Shown here: positions 17,387 to 27,232 of the stretch, piece by piece
Layout of the letters: the number at the start of each line of letters is the position of its first letter
How positions within the stretch are numbered: the first letter of the stretch is position 1
The notes under the pieces: generated by a model
Told to the model about the DNA's origin: nothing
The model's input: only the letters and a program-made list of their open reading frames with translations
The model's database searches: none
From: Bacillota bacterium
GTDB lineage: Bacteria; Bacillota; Proteinivoracia; UBA4975
NCBI GenBank assembly: GCA_012727415.1
Contig: JAAYHI010000134.1
Location: forward strand, 1-33,123
DNA length: 33,123 nucleotides
Direction of reading: 5' to 3'
Translations under genes and position numbers: made by a program

Positions 17387-19110
17387 GAAATTTCGCTCCC
17401 TTCGGGGATATCATCGGCGATAAAAACCGGCCTTCGTTGCCCTGTTTCTGTTGCAAGTACCAGGATCTCTCCTTCATTTTTGAGACCTTCAGTTTCGGTG
17501 GGCATGAGATTGGACAATAGCACTACTTTTTTGCCCTCCAGCGATTCTGGCGGACTTGACCTGGCAACAGGTGCAAACACAGAATAGCGCTGCCGGCCGT
17601 CGTAGAGAATTAAATGCAACAGTTCCTCATATTCTGCAACCGCTTCGGCTGAAAGCACCCTGGCCACAACCATGTTGATGCGGGCCAATTCCTCCCGGTG
17701 GATTAAATCCCGGTAGGGACCAATCCCCCCGTACCCCGGAATTATTCTGGGGAATAACACCGACTGGGGGGTGACCTTGCTGTCGACGGGCAATAATCCC
17801 CACTGCCCCAGCGAACTCCAGGCACCAAGCTCGGCAATTCCCTCTATCCCCAGCTGCTCCATAATCCTTTGGGCAGTCTCGGGCATAATGGGCTTCAGAG
17901 AAACGGCAATGAAGCGCAGGGATTCACATATGTTATACAGCACTGTATTTAAGCGCTCTTGCTGATCTCCGTCAGCGGCCAGTTGCCAGGGAGCAGTGGA
18001 GACAATGAATCTGTTGGTGACTCCAATTAAGTTTTTTATGGCCTTAATGGCCTGGGGCAGCTCCTGAGACTTGATATGCTTTTCCACTTTTCCGGGGGTA
18101 TCCAGGGCGCGTTCTCTCAGTTCCAAATCGGCATTTTGCCTTGTGAGAATATTGGGCGCAGGCACCATCCCCCCGGCAAAGTGGACAACCAGGGAAATGA
18201 CCCTGGTCACCAAGTTGCCTAACTCATTGGCCAAGTCATGGTTTATGCGTTGAATGATTTGGTCCTCTGAGTAGATGTTTTCTGAGGTGGCAGCTTTTGC
18301 AGCCAGCAACAAGTACCTGATGCTGTCCCGACCGTAATTTTGGGCCAGCAACAGAGGGCTGACCTCCTGCTGGTTCTGGTCCAGGAGCTTAATCCCGCTG
18401 TGGCAAACAAACCCGCCGGGTTGAGGCAGATTAAGTGCAAGCAGCACACCGCACCAATAATACATGTCGCTGAGGGATTCTCTGGGGAAGAAGAAATATG
18501 TATTAGGCCACAGGCGTTGAAAGCCCCCGTCGTCTACAGAATAACCGCTGCCTGTAAGAACACTGGCCAATTCACTAAACCCGTCCACAGGCAATAATTC
18601 TTGTTTGTCCCTGGAAACCTTAATGGCAAGAAGATAATCCTCAGCAGGCATATTGCTGAAGCAGTTCAGGATATAGCCCTGCTGAAATTTTGGAAGCACC
18701 ACATTCTCGCTGCTTATGAGTGCGATGATTTTTTCGCTGTATTTCTGAATGCGTAAATAATAGCCCTCCCTTTCAGCGGAAATGATATTGCCTCCGCATT
18801 TATTGCATTGCTGGGATTGGGAGCCAGGGTATCCACAGCCTTGACAAATTGCAAAAAGGCTTGTACGCTTATATACAGCCCCGGCTTGTTGCAGGCGAGT
18901 TAGCAGGAGGGAAACCCCGCTTTCATTTTCGGCGCAGCCCTCTGCAAAACCTATATTAAAAACCCTTGCAAACTCAGCAGGGGCAAGATACAGGTTGACA
19001 TCCCACCCCAACAAGTCATGGAGCCTGGCCAAGGCGTCGGCAGGAAGCTGCTGCCACTCACTATTGGGGCCTCCTGGCAGGACCCAAATATTGGCCTGCT
19101 TTTTCGGCAC
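17374..19110 (-). CDS. Methionyl-tRNA synthetase-like protein lacking recognisable HIGH and KMSKS motifs
   Basis: 578 aa, in the metS slot. Retains MetRS-like landmarks: ADALARLHDLLGWDV, paired CxxC knuckles (CQGC...CNKC), ALNLPQPGG, YGRDSIRYLLL, QRINHDLANELGNLVTRV and a C-terminal tRNA-binding-domain-like region. GTG start with AAAGGAGG RBS. Confidence 0.85.
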   Translation of the reverse strand: MPKKQANIWVLPGGPNSEWQQLPADALARLHDLLGWDVNLYLAPAEFARVFNIGFAEGCAENESGVSLLLTRLQQAGAVYKRTSLFAICQGCGYPGSQSQQCNKCGGNIISAEREGYYLRIQKYSEKIIALISSENVVLPKFQQGYILNCFSNMPAEDYLLAIKVSRDKQELLPVDGFSELASVLTGSGYSVDDGGFQRLWPNTYFFFPRESLSDMYYWCGVLLALNLPQPGGFVCHSGIKLLDQNQQEVSPLLLAQNYGRDSIRYLLLAAKAATSENIYSEDQIIQRINHDLANELGNLVTRVISLVVHFAGGMVPAPNILTRQNADLELRERALDTPGKVEKHIKSQELPQAIKAIKNLIGVTNRFIVSTAPWQLAADGDQQERLNTVLYNICESLRFIAVSLKPIMPETAQRIMEQLGIEGIAELGAWSSLGQWGLLPVDSKVTPQSVLFPRIIPGYGGIGPYRDLIHREELARINMVVARVLSAEAVAEYEELLHLILYDGRQRYSVFAPVARSSPPESLEGKKVVLLSNLMPTETEGLKNEGEILVLATETGQRRPVFIADDIPEGSEISCLN

Positions 19111-19140
19111 TTTTTTTCCTCCTTTTTTACTTAAAATCTA

Positions 19141-19169
19141 TTGACTATCATGGAAGTAATTGGTATACT
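19141..19169 (+). promoter_or_regulatory. Sigma-A promoter of abrB
   Basis: TTGACT-N17-TATACT. Confidence 0.85.
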
Positions 19170-19210
19170 CTTAATGTATCATATATTTAATAAAGGAAGG
19201 GGATTAAAAA

Positions 19211-19456
19211 ATGAAATCCACAGGAATTGTACGCAAAGTAGACGAACTAGGCCGTGTTGTCCTACCCATTGAACTACGCCGCACTCTGGACATTAACCTA
19301 AAAGACTCCTTGGAGATCTATGTTGACGGTGAGAAGATTATCCTGAAGAAATACACCCCGGCCTGCATCTTCTGCGATGAAGCCGACGGCATTGTCTATT
19401 TTAAGGGGAAAAACATCTGCCCCAATTGCCTGAAGGAAATGCAAAATCTCGACTAA
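19211..19456 (+). CDS. abrB: AbrB family transcriptional regulator
   Basis: MKSTGIVRKVDELGRVVLPIELRRTLDINLKDSLEIYVDGEKIILKKY followed by a CxxC...CxxC C-terminus (CIFC...CPNC). Confidence 0.95.
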   Translation: MKSTGIVRKVDELGRVVLPIELRRTLDINLKDSLEIYVDGEKIILKKYTPACIFCDEADGIVYFKGKNICPNCLKEMQNLD

Positions 19457-19482
19457 AGGACACTCAGGTGTCCTTTTTTTTT
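19455..19482 (+). terminator. Rho-independent terminator of abrB (convergent with rsmI)
   Basis: AAAGGACAC-TCAG-GTGTCCTTT plus a T-tract; the rsmI stop codon lies in the loop. Confidence 0.9.
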
Positions 19483-20300
19483 ATGAGCAGCTGATATATT
19501 TCCCGGCGAGGAACTCCCGTTTCCCCGCTGATTTTGTCTGCGGCATCCCTGACGGACATACCTTCTCCCAGGAACTGTTGCGCCAAGGTCAGCACGTCCC
19601 GTTCCGCCGGAGTAAATCTTTCCTGACCGGGGCCAAGGACAACGGTATATTCTCCCCGCTCTAAGTTTTCAGCCTCTACCTGCGCCAATAAATCCTCTGC
19701 CCTTCCCCGCAACAACTGCTGGTGAACCTTGGTCAGTTCTCTGGCCAGCATGATTTCCCTGTCCGGCATGTGCTTGCCAAAGGCGCCCAGAAGGGCGACA
19801 ATCCTGCGCGGTGACTCATAAAGCACAACGGGATGTTGGACGGCCGCCAATGCCGCAACGGCATTGTCAAGCCCTTTCCGCGGCAAAAAACCCTTAAAAG
19901 TAAAAGAGGCCAGGGGAAACCCACTGGCGGACAGAGCTGTAACAGCCGCACAGGGGCCGGGGAGGGGATCTACTTCAATCCCCTGGTCAATGCAGGCCTT
20001 TATTAAGACCTGCCCGGGATCAGATATTGCAGGGGTACCGGCATCGCTTATAAGGGCAATGTTCTTGCCTGCCAGCATGGCAGACACCAGTTTTTCTGTC
20101 TGTTTCGGGCTGCTGTGCTGGTGAAAACTGGTGACGGGGGTGCGGATTTCGTAGTGAGCCAACAGTTTCCTTGTATGCCTGGTGTCTTCGGCAGCTATCA
20201 AATCCGCTTCCTTCAGTACTCTGACAGCCCTGAAAGTGAAATCTTCCAGGTTGCCTATGGGGCTGGGACAGATGTACAATTTGCCTTTAATTTTTACCAT
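19464..20300 (-). CDS. rsmI: 16S rRNA (cytidine(1402)-2'-O)-methyltransferase
   Basis: KLYICPSPIGNLEDFTFRAVRVLKEADLIAAEDTRHTRKLLAHYEI and ALISDAGTPAISDPGQ. Confidence 0.97.
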   Translation of the reverse strand: MVKIKGKLYICPSPIGNLEDFTFRAVRVLKEADLIAAEDTRHTRKLLAHYEIRTPVTSFHQHSSPKQTEKLVSAMLAGKNIALISDAGTPAISDPGQVLIKACIDQGIEVDPLPGPCAAVTALSASGFPLASFTFKGFLPRKGLDNAVAALAAVQHPVVLYESPRRIVALLGAFGKHMPDREIMLARELTKVHQQLLRGRAEDLLAQVEAENLERGEYTVVLGPGQERFTPAERDVLTLAQQFLGEGMSVRDAADKISGETGVPRREIYQLLIKKKDT

Positions 20301-21000
20301 CTCCCCTGAGAATTAATGGGGCCAATGTCCTCAGGCCCGGCTTCGCTCCTTTTTCTGCCTCCACCAGCACCATGTTGGCCTCCAGGCCCGGTCGGGGGTG
20401 AACGAACTGCAGCCGCTTTGGTTCCATACCATTTTCCCGGAAGAGGCAAAAAATATCCCCCAGGCGTTGAGGGCGGTGAACCAGTGCTGCCTTGCCCCCA
20501 TACCGCACCAGCCAGGCAAAAGCTTTTATCACATCTTCCAGTTGGCAGCACAATTCATGGCGGGCGATGGCAACAGACTTGTTTGCATTGATCAGGGAAC
20601 CGGTGACAGGCATATAGGGCGGGTTGCAAGTAGCCAGGTCAAAGGACTCCGGGGAGAAGAGCTCATGCACATTGCGGATGTCGCCCTGAATCACCTCAAT
20701 CGTCCCCTCCAAATTATTGAGTCTGATTGAGCGCTGACACAATTCCACCAGCTCCGGCTGCAATTCCAGGGCGGCGATATACTTGAGTTTCTTTCGCGCA
20801 GACAATAACAGGGGAATAGCACCTGTCCCCGAGCCTAAATCGATAACCCTGTCCTGGGAGTAGAGGCTGGCAAATTTGCAAAGAAGGGCTGTATCGGTCC
20901 CCAGGGCAAACATATCTCCGCGCTGAATGAGCTTAAGTCCGTCGCCAATGTCATCAATGCGCTCTGTCATTTTTTCAGCAAAGAGATGCAAAACAAACAA
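20287..21000 (-). CDS. tRNA1(Val) (adenine(37)-N6)-methyltransferase-like protein (YabB)
   Basis: [18 protein letters not shown] and [12 protein letters not shown] (N6-adenine MTase NPPY). Start uncertain (ATG near 20970 possible). Confidence 0.9.
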   Translation of the reverse strand: MFVLHLFAEKMTERIDDIGDGLKLIQRGDMFALGTDTALLCKFASLYSQDRVIDLGSGTGAIPLLLSARKKLKYIAALELQPELVELCQRSIRLNNLEGTIEVIQGDIRNVHELFSPESFDLATCNPPYMPVTGSLINANKSVAIARHELCCQLEDVIKAFAWLVRYGGKAALVHRPQRLGDIFCLFRENGMEPKRLQFVHPRPGLEANMVLVEAEKGAKPGLRTLAPLILRGDGKN

Positions 21001-21260
21001 TCCCCTTCAGTGCGCAGATTGCCGTATTGCATGTGACAAATGTGAAATCCTTCATAATATAGTCTGGCCAGGGCGTCCTGGCCCTCTTTATGGGCAAAGG
21101 GAGAGTCAGGTTTTCCCGGCAGCTGTTCCCGCAGCCACTTATTTTCTTTTTCAAGGCGTTGATTTTCCAGACGCAGATTTTCACATTCCTTTTTCAGCTG
21201 GTTAAGGGCTATATAAAATTGTTCCAGGGAATCCTCAATCGCTCTTACAATTTCTTCCAC
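20967..21260 (-). CDS. yabA: Replication initiation control protein YabA
   Basis: N-terminal coiled coil and [32 protein letters not shown] zinc-binding tail. GTG start at 21260 after GGAGGG. Confidence 0.93.
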   Translation of the reverse strand: MEEIVRAIEDSLEQFYIALNQLKKECENLRLENQRLEKENKWLREQLPGKPDSPFAHKEGQDALARLYYEGFHICHMQYGNLRTEGDCLFCISLLKK

Positions 21261-22071
21261 AATCGTTCCCTCCAGCACATGTCTTCACAGGCACTTCGAT
21301 GGTGCCGCCATCATCGGAGAGCTGGACACTGACAGTTTTTTTGAGCACGTTGACTTCCACAACTTTCCCGGGGCCCTGAGAAGTGTCAATAATGTCACCT
21401 ATATGAGGCATGCATTTTTTCGCGTCGTGATAATGCTCAGATTCATAGCGGAGGCAACACATTAAGCGGCCACATAAACCGGATATCTTGGCGGGATTAA
21501 GGGAAAGGTTTTGATCTTTCGCCATCCTGATGGATACAGGTTCAAATTCGTTGAGAAATGTTGCGCAGCATAAAGTGCGACCGCAACTGCCAAGCCCGCC
21601 CAGCATTTTCGCTTCGTCCCGCACTCCAATTTGGCGCAGTTCAATGCGGGTTTTAAAGATTGCCGCCAAATCCTTGACCAAGTTGCGAAAGTCAATGCGG
21701 CCGTCAGCAGTAAAGTAAAAAATTACTTTGGAATTATCAAAGGTGTACTCCGCGTCGACGAGACGCATGGCCAAGCCGTGGCTTTCTATCTTTTCAGCAC
21801 AGATTGCCAGGGCTTTTTTGGACTTATCAAGATTTTCTTCCACCTTGCGCAAGTCCCCTTCAGTAGCTATCCTCACAACCCGCTTCAAAGGAAGAACTAC
21901 TTGATCACCCGGCACCTGCTTTGGCGGGACAACAACTCTGCCAAATTCGACTCCCCTGACAGTCTCGACAATAACCGGAGTGCCCTCAGTCAGCTCCAGT
22001 TGCTCCGGGTTGAAATAATATATTTTACCGGCATCCTTAAAGCGGATGCCAACTACATTATACATTTCCAT
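21235..22071 (-). CDS. yaaT: PSP1 domain protein YaaT (RicT-like)
   Basis: [97 protein letters not shown] at 22071 after GGGAGG. Confidence 0.96.
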   Translation of the reverse strand: MEMYNVVGIRFKDAGKIYYFNPEQLELTEGTPVIVETVRGVEFGRVVVPPKQVPGDQVVLPLKRVVRIATEGDLRKVEENLDKSKKALAICAEKIESHGLAMRLVDAEYTFDNSKVIFYFTADGRIDFRNLVKDLAAIFKTRIELRQIGVRDEAKMLGGLGSCGRTLCCATFLNEFEPVSIRMAKDQNLSLNPAKISGLCGRLMCCLRYESEHYHDAKKCMPHIGDIIDTSQGPGKVVEVNVLKKTVSVQLSDDGGTIEVPVKTCAGGNDCGRNCKSD

Positions 22072-22073
22072 AT

Positions 22074-23033
22074 CTAAACCTCCCACATCTTCAAGGCCAG
22101 GCAATCAAAGACCAGGCGAGGGTTGCACCTCGTCTGTAAATACTCCCGGACCGCCGCACAATAGTCCAGCAAGGCAATGCACTTGTCCGCCGGACAATTG
22201 CGCATACAAGCATCTAAATAGCTTTGTAAATCTCTGTTTACCGGAATATAGTCAGGGTTAATCTGGGACAGCAACATATCCCGCAACCAGGACTCCAGCA
22301 AATCTAAGGCTTCCTCAGGCTGAACCTGCCAATTGTCGGAGGATTGCAGGGGATTCCTGCGCCGGGCAAGGATTTCTTGTATCTCTGTGGCCATTTGTTG
22401 CCGCCTAAGCCAAAAGTCCTCATCTTCGAGAAGTTTCAAGGCGCGGCCCAGCACTCCCTGGGAAAAACCTGCCAGGAACCAAGACCGCTGCTGGGGGACA
22501 TTGCGTTTCTCTAGGGCATGGGAAATAACCTCTCTGGACAAGGGCGCCAATGTATACACCTGACTGCGAGAAACCAAAGTCGGCAGCACATTGTCCGCAC
22601 TGTCAGCAGTAAGGATACAAACAGAAGCTTGAGGGGGATCCTCAAGGATTTTCAGCAAACTGTTGCCAGCCTCCACTGTGAGATTTTGACAATCTTCCAA
22701 CAGGGCTACTTTGTAAGCCGCAGTGTTAGGGGGAGCAGCAAGAAATTCTTTTAATTGACGGGCATGTTCCAACTTTACACTGCCTTCAGAGGCAATGTGC
22801 AGGTAATCAGGGTGAATGCCCCGGGCCAGCATTGTACAGTTTGGACAGAGTTGGCACGAGTCTGGACAAAACAGCCTTTGGACGACAAAGCCAGCCAGGG
22901 ATTTTTTGCCGCTGCCGGCAGGCCCAGCAAATAGCAGGGTGTGGGCAAACCTGCCTGTACTGATCCCCCGCAACAATGCCCCAACGATGCGCTCATTGCC
23001 CAAAAAACCCTCAGGGTTGTTAAACTTGCTCAA
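22074..23033 (-). CDS. holB: DNA polymerase III subunit delta'
   Basis: LLFAGPAGSGKKSLAGFVVQRLFCPDSCQLCPNC, NSLLKILEDPPQASVCILTADS, LPTLVSRSQ; start probably TTG near 23033. Confidence 0.93.
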   Translation of the reverse strand: MSKFNNPEGFLGNERIVGALLRGISTGRFAHTLLFAGPAGSGKKSLAGFVVQRLFCPDSCQLCPNCTMLARGIHPDYLHIASEGSVKLEHARQLKEFLAAPPNTAAYKVALLEDCQNLTVEAGNSLLKILEDPPQASVCILTADSADNVLPTLVSRSQVYTLAPLSREVISHALEKRNVPQQRSWFLAGFSQGVLGRALKLLEDEDFWLRRQQMATEIQEILARRRNPLQSSDNWQVQPEEALDLLESWLRDMLLSQINPDYIPVNRDLQSYLDACMRNCPADKCIALLDYCAAVREYLQTRCNPRLVFDCLALKMWEV

Positions 23034-23352
23034 ACCTCTCCACATCCACAACAAATATGGTGGCACCACCAACCACAACTTCAACAGGATAGGGAACATA
23101 GGACTCAATGGCCCCGCCTATTGGGGACATAGTGGTTACAATTTTTTCTCTGGACTGGCAGACGGTGCGAATAACGGATACAACATCGTCAACCTGCTCC
23201 TGAGTTACCCCAATAAGCATTGTCGTGTTTCCGGCTTTAAGGAACCCGCCTGTACTGGCGAGTTTGGTTGCCCGGTAACCCTTGTCCACCAGACTCTCCA
23301 TTAGTTTAACACTGTCTTTATCTTGAATGACGGCAATTACCAGCTTGTTCAT
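23020..23352 (-). CDS. darA: Cyclic di-AMP receptor, YaaQ/DarA family
   Basis: MNKLVIAVIQDKDSVKLMESLVDKGYRATKLASTGGFLKAGNTTMLIGV; RBS GAGAGGAG. Confidence 0.95.
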   Translation of the reverse strand: MNKLVIAVIQDKDSVKLMESLVDKGYRATKLASTGGFLKAGNTTMLIGVTQEQVDDVVSVIRTVCQSREKIVTTMSPIGGAIESYVPYPVEVVVGGATIFVVDVERFEQV

Positions 23353-23365
23353 CCCCGCACTCCTC

Positions 23366-23995
23366 TCATAATGTATTTTCACTTTCCAGGATGTCAACTA
23401 CTTGCCGATGGATTTCTTGAATTGGTGCAGTTCCATCCATTGTGATAAAGCCATATTCCTTCGCCAGCAGTTGATATCCTTCCACAACTCTCTGGAAAAA
23501 TCCTTCATCTCGCTGTTCGATTCGATCTAACCCCCGCCGGTTGGCCTGCCTGGCTAAACCAACATCGGGTTCAATATCCAGGAGGAAAGTCCAGTCGGGC
23601 ATCAGCCCGCCGACAGCTTCCAAATTGATTTGTCTTACCAGTTCCACATCCTGCCTCAGCCCATACCCCTGGTAGGCCAGGCTGGAAAATAAGTAGCGGT
23701 CGCAGACGACAACCATGCCCCGGACCAAAGCCGGACGGATGACATCCTGGACCAGTTGCGCCCTGGCGGCAGCCAGCAGCAGCACTTCACCCCACCGGGT
23801 AAGTACAGTGTCGGGATCCAACAGAATCTGCCGCAACTTATCTCCAACGTCTGTCCCTCCAGGCTCCCTGACATGGAGATATTCTGCCCCGCGGCAAGAA
23901 AAGTAATCCGCCAGCAGTTGGGCCTGGGTAGTCTTGCCACAGCCATCCAAGCCCTCAAACACAATAAAGCGCCCTTTTATATTACTTCTAACCAT
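23366..23995 (-). CDS. tmk: Thymidylate kinase
   Basis: GRFIVFEGLDGCGKTTQAQLLADY, REPGGTDVGDKLRQILLD, DRYLFSSLAYQGYG. Confidence 0.97.
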   Translation of the reverse strand: MVRSNIKGRFIVFEGLDGCGKTTQAQLLADYFSCRGAEYLHVREPGGTDVGDKLRQILLDPDTVLTRWGEVLLLAAARAQLVQDVIRPALVRGMVVVCDRYLFSSLAYQGYGLRQDVELVRQINLEAVGGLMPDWTFLLDIEPDVGLARQANRRGLDRIEQRDEGFFQRVVEGYQLLAKEYGFITMDGTAPIQEIHRQVVDILESENTL

Positions 23996-25308
23996 TGGGG
24001 TATCACCTTCCTGGCATGTAACTTGTGCAAATAATCAATATGTTCTTGTTCCAGGCGCTGCCCCGGGGCCACCACCATGGTCCCGGGAGGATAGGGGGCA
24101 AGAACCTGACGGGAGATTTGCCCTTTGGCCTTGGCAATGGGGACTTTTTTCCCAGGCCGCGCCCAGGCTTCCCTGGGGGAAATTTCCTGTTTGGGCAGAG
24201 GCGGGGGCAGAATTTCCTCCTCCGGCCTTGCCGGCAGTGCGGCAATAAGGGGAAGCAGACGGTAAAGGGCAGCTATCCCCTGGGGTACCAGGGCATCCGC
24301 CATTGTTAACATAAAGAGCACTTTGTCCCCCTGGATAAGTTCAGGGAACATTCCCTGGCTGCGAAGGAGGCCCTCAAGACCCCTGCGATTGGGCAGAAGG
24401 AATTTTGTCCAATCCCTGTATGGCAAGGTGGCGGGGAAATCAAGATTGAGCTGCTTACAGCGCAAATACAACATATCTGCAAGGATTTTCAGGCGCCTGA
24501 GCATGGCTGCGCCATGGGAGTTGGCCCAGCAGGCTGCATACTCCAAGGAACTCAGGAGCAAGTAACTGGGGCTCGTAGTATGGAAGAGGTTTAGGGTTTC
24601 CTGAAGTTTTTCCCCCAAGGCCAAATCAGTAATATGCATCCATGCAGCCTGAGTGAGAGCTGGCAATGTCTTGTGGGGGCTTTGCACAATGACGTCACAA
24701 CCAGCAGCAGCAACAGCACTTTGAGGAAGGCCAATTGCCTGCCCCCATTGCAAATGGGCGCCATGGGCCTCATCGACGATGACGGCAATCCCAGCCTCCC
24801 GACATACCTGGGCAAGGGCGGCAATATCGGGAGTCAGCCCATAGTAATCCGGGTTGGTGAAGATTGCTGCCTTAATGGCATGTTTTGCAATCAGCTCTTT
24901 GACAGCTGCGGGGGAAGGAGGCAGCCAATGGCGCAGGCGGGGGCAAAGGGTCTGTTCAATCCACACTGGCATGGCCCCGCTGTGTATGAGTCCTGCCAGC
25001 ACAGACTTATGACAATTTCTCGCTGCGAGGACGCCGTCCCCTGCCCTGGTCAGGGCAGTAATGGCAGACATTATCCCTACGCTGCTGCCATTTACCAGAA
25101 AATATGTCCTCGCTGCCTGGTATATACCTGCTACTCTTTCCTGGGCACGGCAGAGGACATCCTCAGGGCAATGAAGGTTGTCCAGGCCCGGAATCTCGGT
25201 GGTGTCATAATTGCCAAAGAGAGCGGGGAACCGCCCTTTGTGGCCGGGCATATGAAAGGAGTACTTGTCCGCAACCGCTGCTTGCCGCAGCCTTTTTCTC
25301 AGTTCCAT
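23977..25308 (-). CDS. Orn/Lys/Arg decarboxylase-family PLP enzyme (YaaO-like)
   Basis: FHMPGHKGRFPALF, YFLVNGSSVGIMSAI, VDEAHGAHLQWG, PLP-lysine motif VQSPHKTLPALTQAAWMH. Confidence 0.93.
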   Translation of the reverse strand: MELRKRLRQAAVADKYSFHMPGHKGRFPALFGNYDTTEIPGLDNLHCPEDVLCRAQERVAGIYQAARTYFLVNGSSVGIMSAITALTRAGDGVLAARNCHKSVLAGLIHSGAMPVWIEQTLCPRLRHWLPPSPAAVKELIAKHAIKAAIFTNPDYYGLTPDIAALAQVCREAGIAVIVDEAHGAHLQWGQAIGLPQSAVAAAGCDVIVQSPHKTLPALTQAAWMHITDLALGEKLQETLNLFHTTSPSYLLLSSLEYAACWANSHGAAMLRRLKILADMLYLRCKQLNLDFPATLPYRDWTKFLLPNRRGLEGLLRSQGMFPELIQGDKVLFMLTMADALVPQGIAALYRLLPLIAALPARPEEEILPPPLPKQEISPREAWARPGKKVPIAKAKGQISRQVLAPYPPGTMVVAPGQRLEQEHIDYLHKLHARKVIPQWLEVI

Positions 25309-25347
25309 CGCAATGTCCCATTTCCTTTGTTTTAATTATTATACATA

Positions 25348-25376
25348 ATAAAAAAGGGGAAAGGCAATTCTTTCCC
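25348..25376 (-). terminator. Rho-independent terminator of gin
   Basis: Minus strand GGGAAAG-AATTGC-CTTTCCCCTTTTTTATT. Confidence 0.8.
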
Positions 25377-25552
25377 TATCCCGCCTGCCACAGCTCCTTG
25401 AGCCTGGCAACAAAATATGCGTACATTGTGTCCCCCACCTGAGTGCCGCCTATTAGCCTCAGGCAGTCGGGACAGATATACCCTGCCGCCAGGCGCACTC
25501 CATCTAAGGCGTCCCCCTGGCAGATGTGACATTTTCGGCTTGGGGTATCCAT
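25376..25552 (-). CDS. gin: Sigma-G factor inhibitor Gin (CsfB family)
   Basis: CHICQ...YICPDCLRLIGG...YAYFVARLKELW zinc-knuckle protein upstream of the yaaO-like and tmk genes; start MDTPSRKCHICQ at 25552. Confidence 0.85.
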   Translation of the reverse strand: MDTPSRKCHICQGDALDGVRLAAGYICPDCLRLIGGTQVGDTMYAYFVARLKELWQAG

Positions 25553-25581
25553 GCTGCTCACCAACCTTACCGGCTTTGCCA

Positions 25582-25611
25582 ATATTTTACCTGTTTATTA
25601 CCCACTTATTC
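25582..25611 (-). promoter_or_regulatory. Candidate sigma-F-type promoter of gin
   Basis: Minus strand GAATA-N15-GGTAAAATAT against sigma-F consensus GYWTA-N15-GGNRANANTW (one mismatch in each element), in the 38-bp gap after guaB. Confidence 0.5.
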
Positions 25612-25621
25612 CTGCTACAGT

Positions 25622-27073
<1,452 letters not shown>

Positions 27074-27106
27074 GGCAATTCCCCCATTGTTTTTGATAAT
27101 TAACGT

Positions 27107-27135
27107 ATTATACCAGTTTACCGGGACGAGCACAA
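27107..27135 (-). promoter_or_regulatory. Sigma-A-type promoter of guaB
   Basis: Minus strand TTGTGC-N17-TATAAT. Confidence 0.6.
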
Positions 27136-27139
27136 CTTC

Positions 27140-27170
27140 GACAAATTCGGGGACGGTCCTCAAATTTGTC
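27140..27170. repeat. Imperfect palindrome in the guaB/spoVB-like divergent intergenic region
   Basis: GACAAATTCGGGGACGGTCCTCAAATTTGTC. Confidence 0.6.
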
Positions 27171-27232
27171 AGCAGTCTAAATTTTACCGCCAGGAAATAT
27201 AACTAGCGTAGAGAATTCCGAGGTGGTAAAAA

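Noticed and set aside
27074-27163. Extended guaB N-terminus ([28 protein letters not shown]...)
   Set aside because: It covers the predicted guaB promoter and the palindrome; canonical IMPDH begins near [12 protein letters not shown] at the TTG at 27073.
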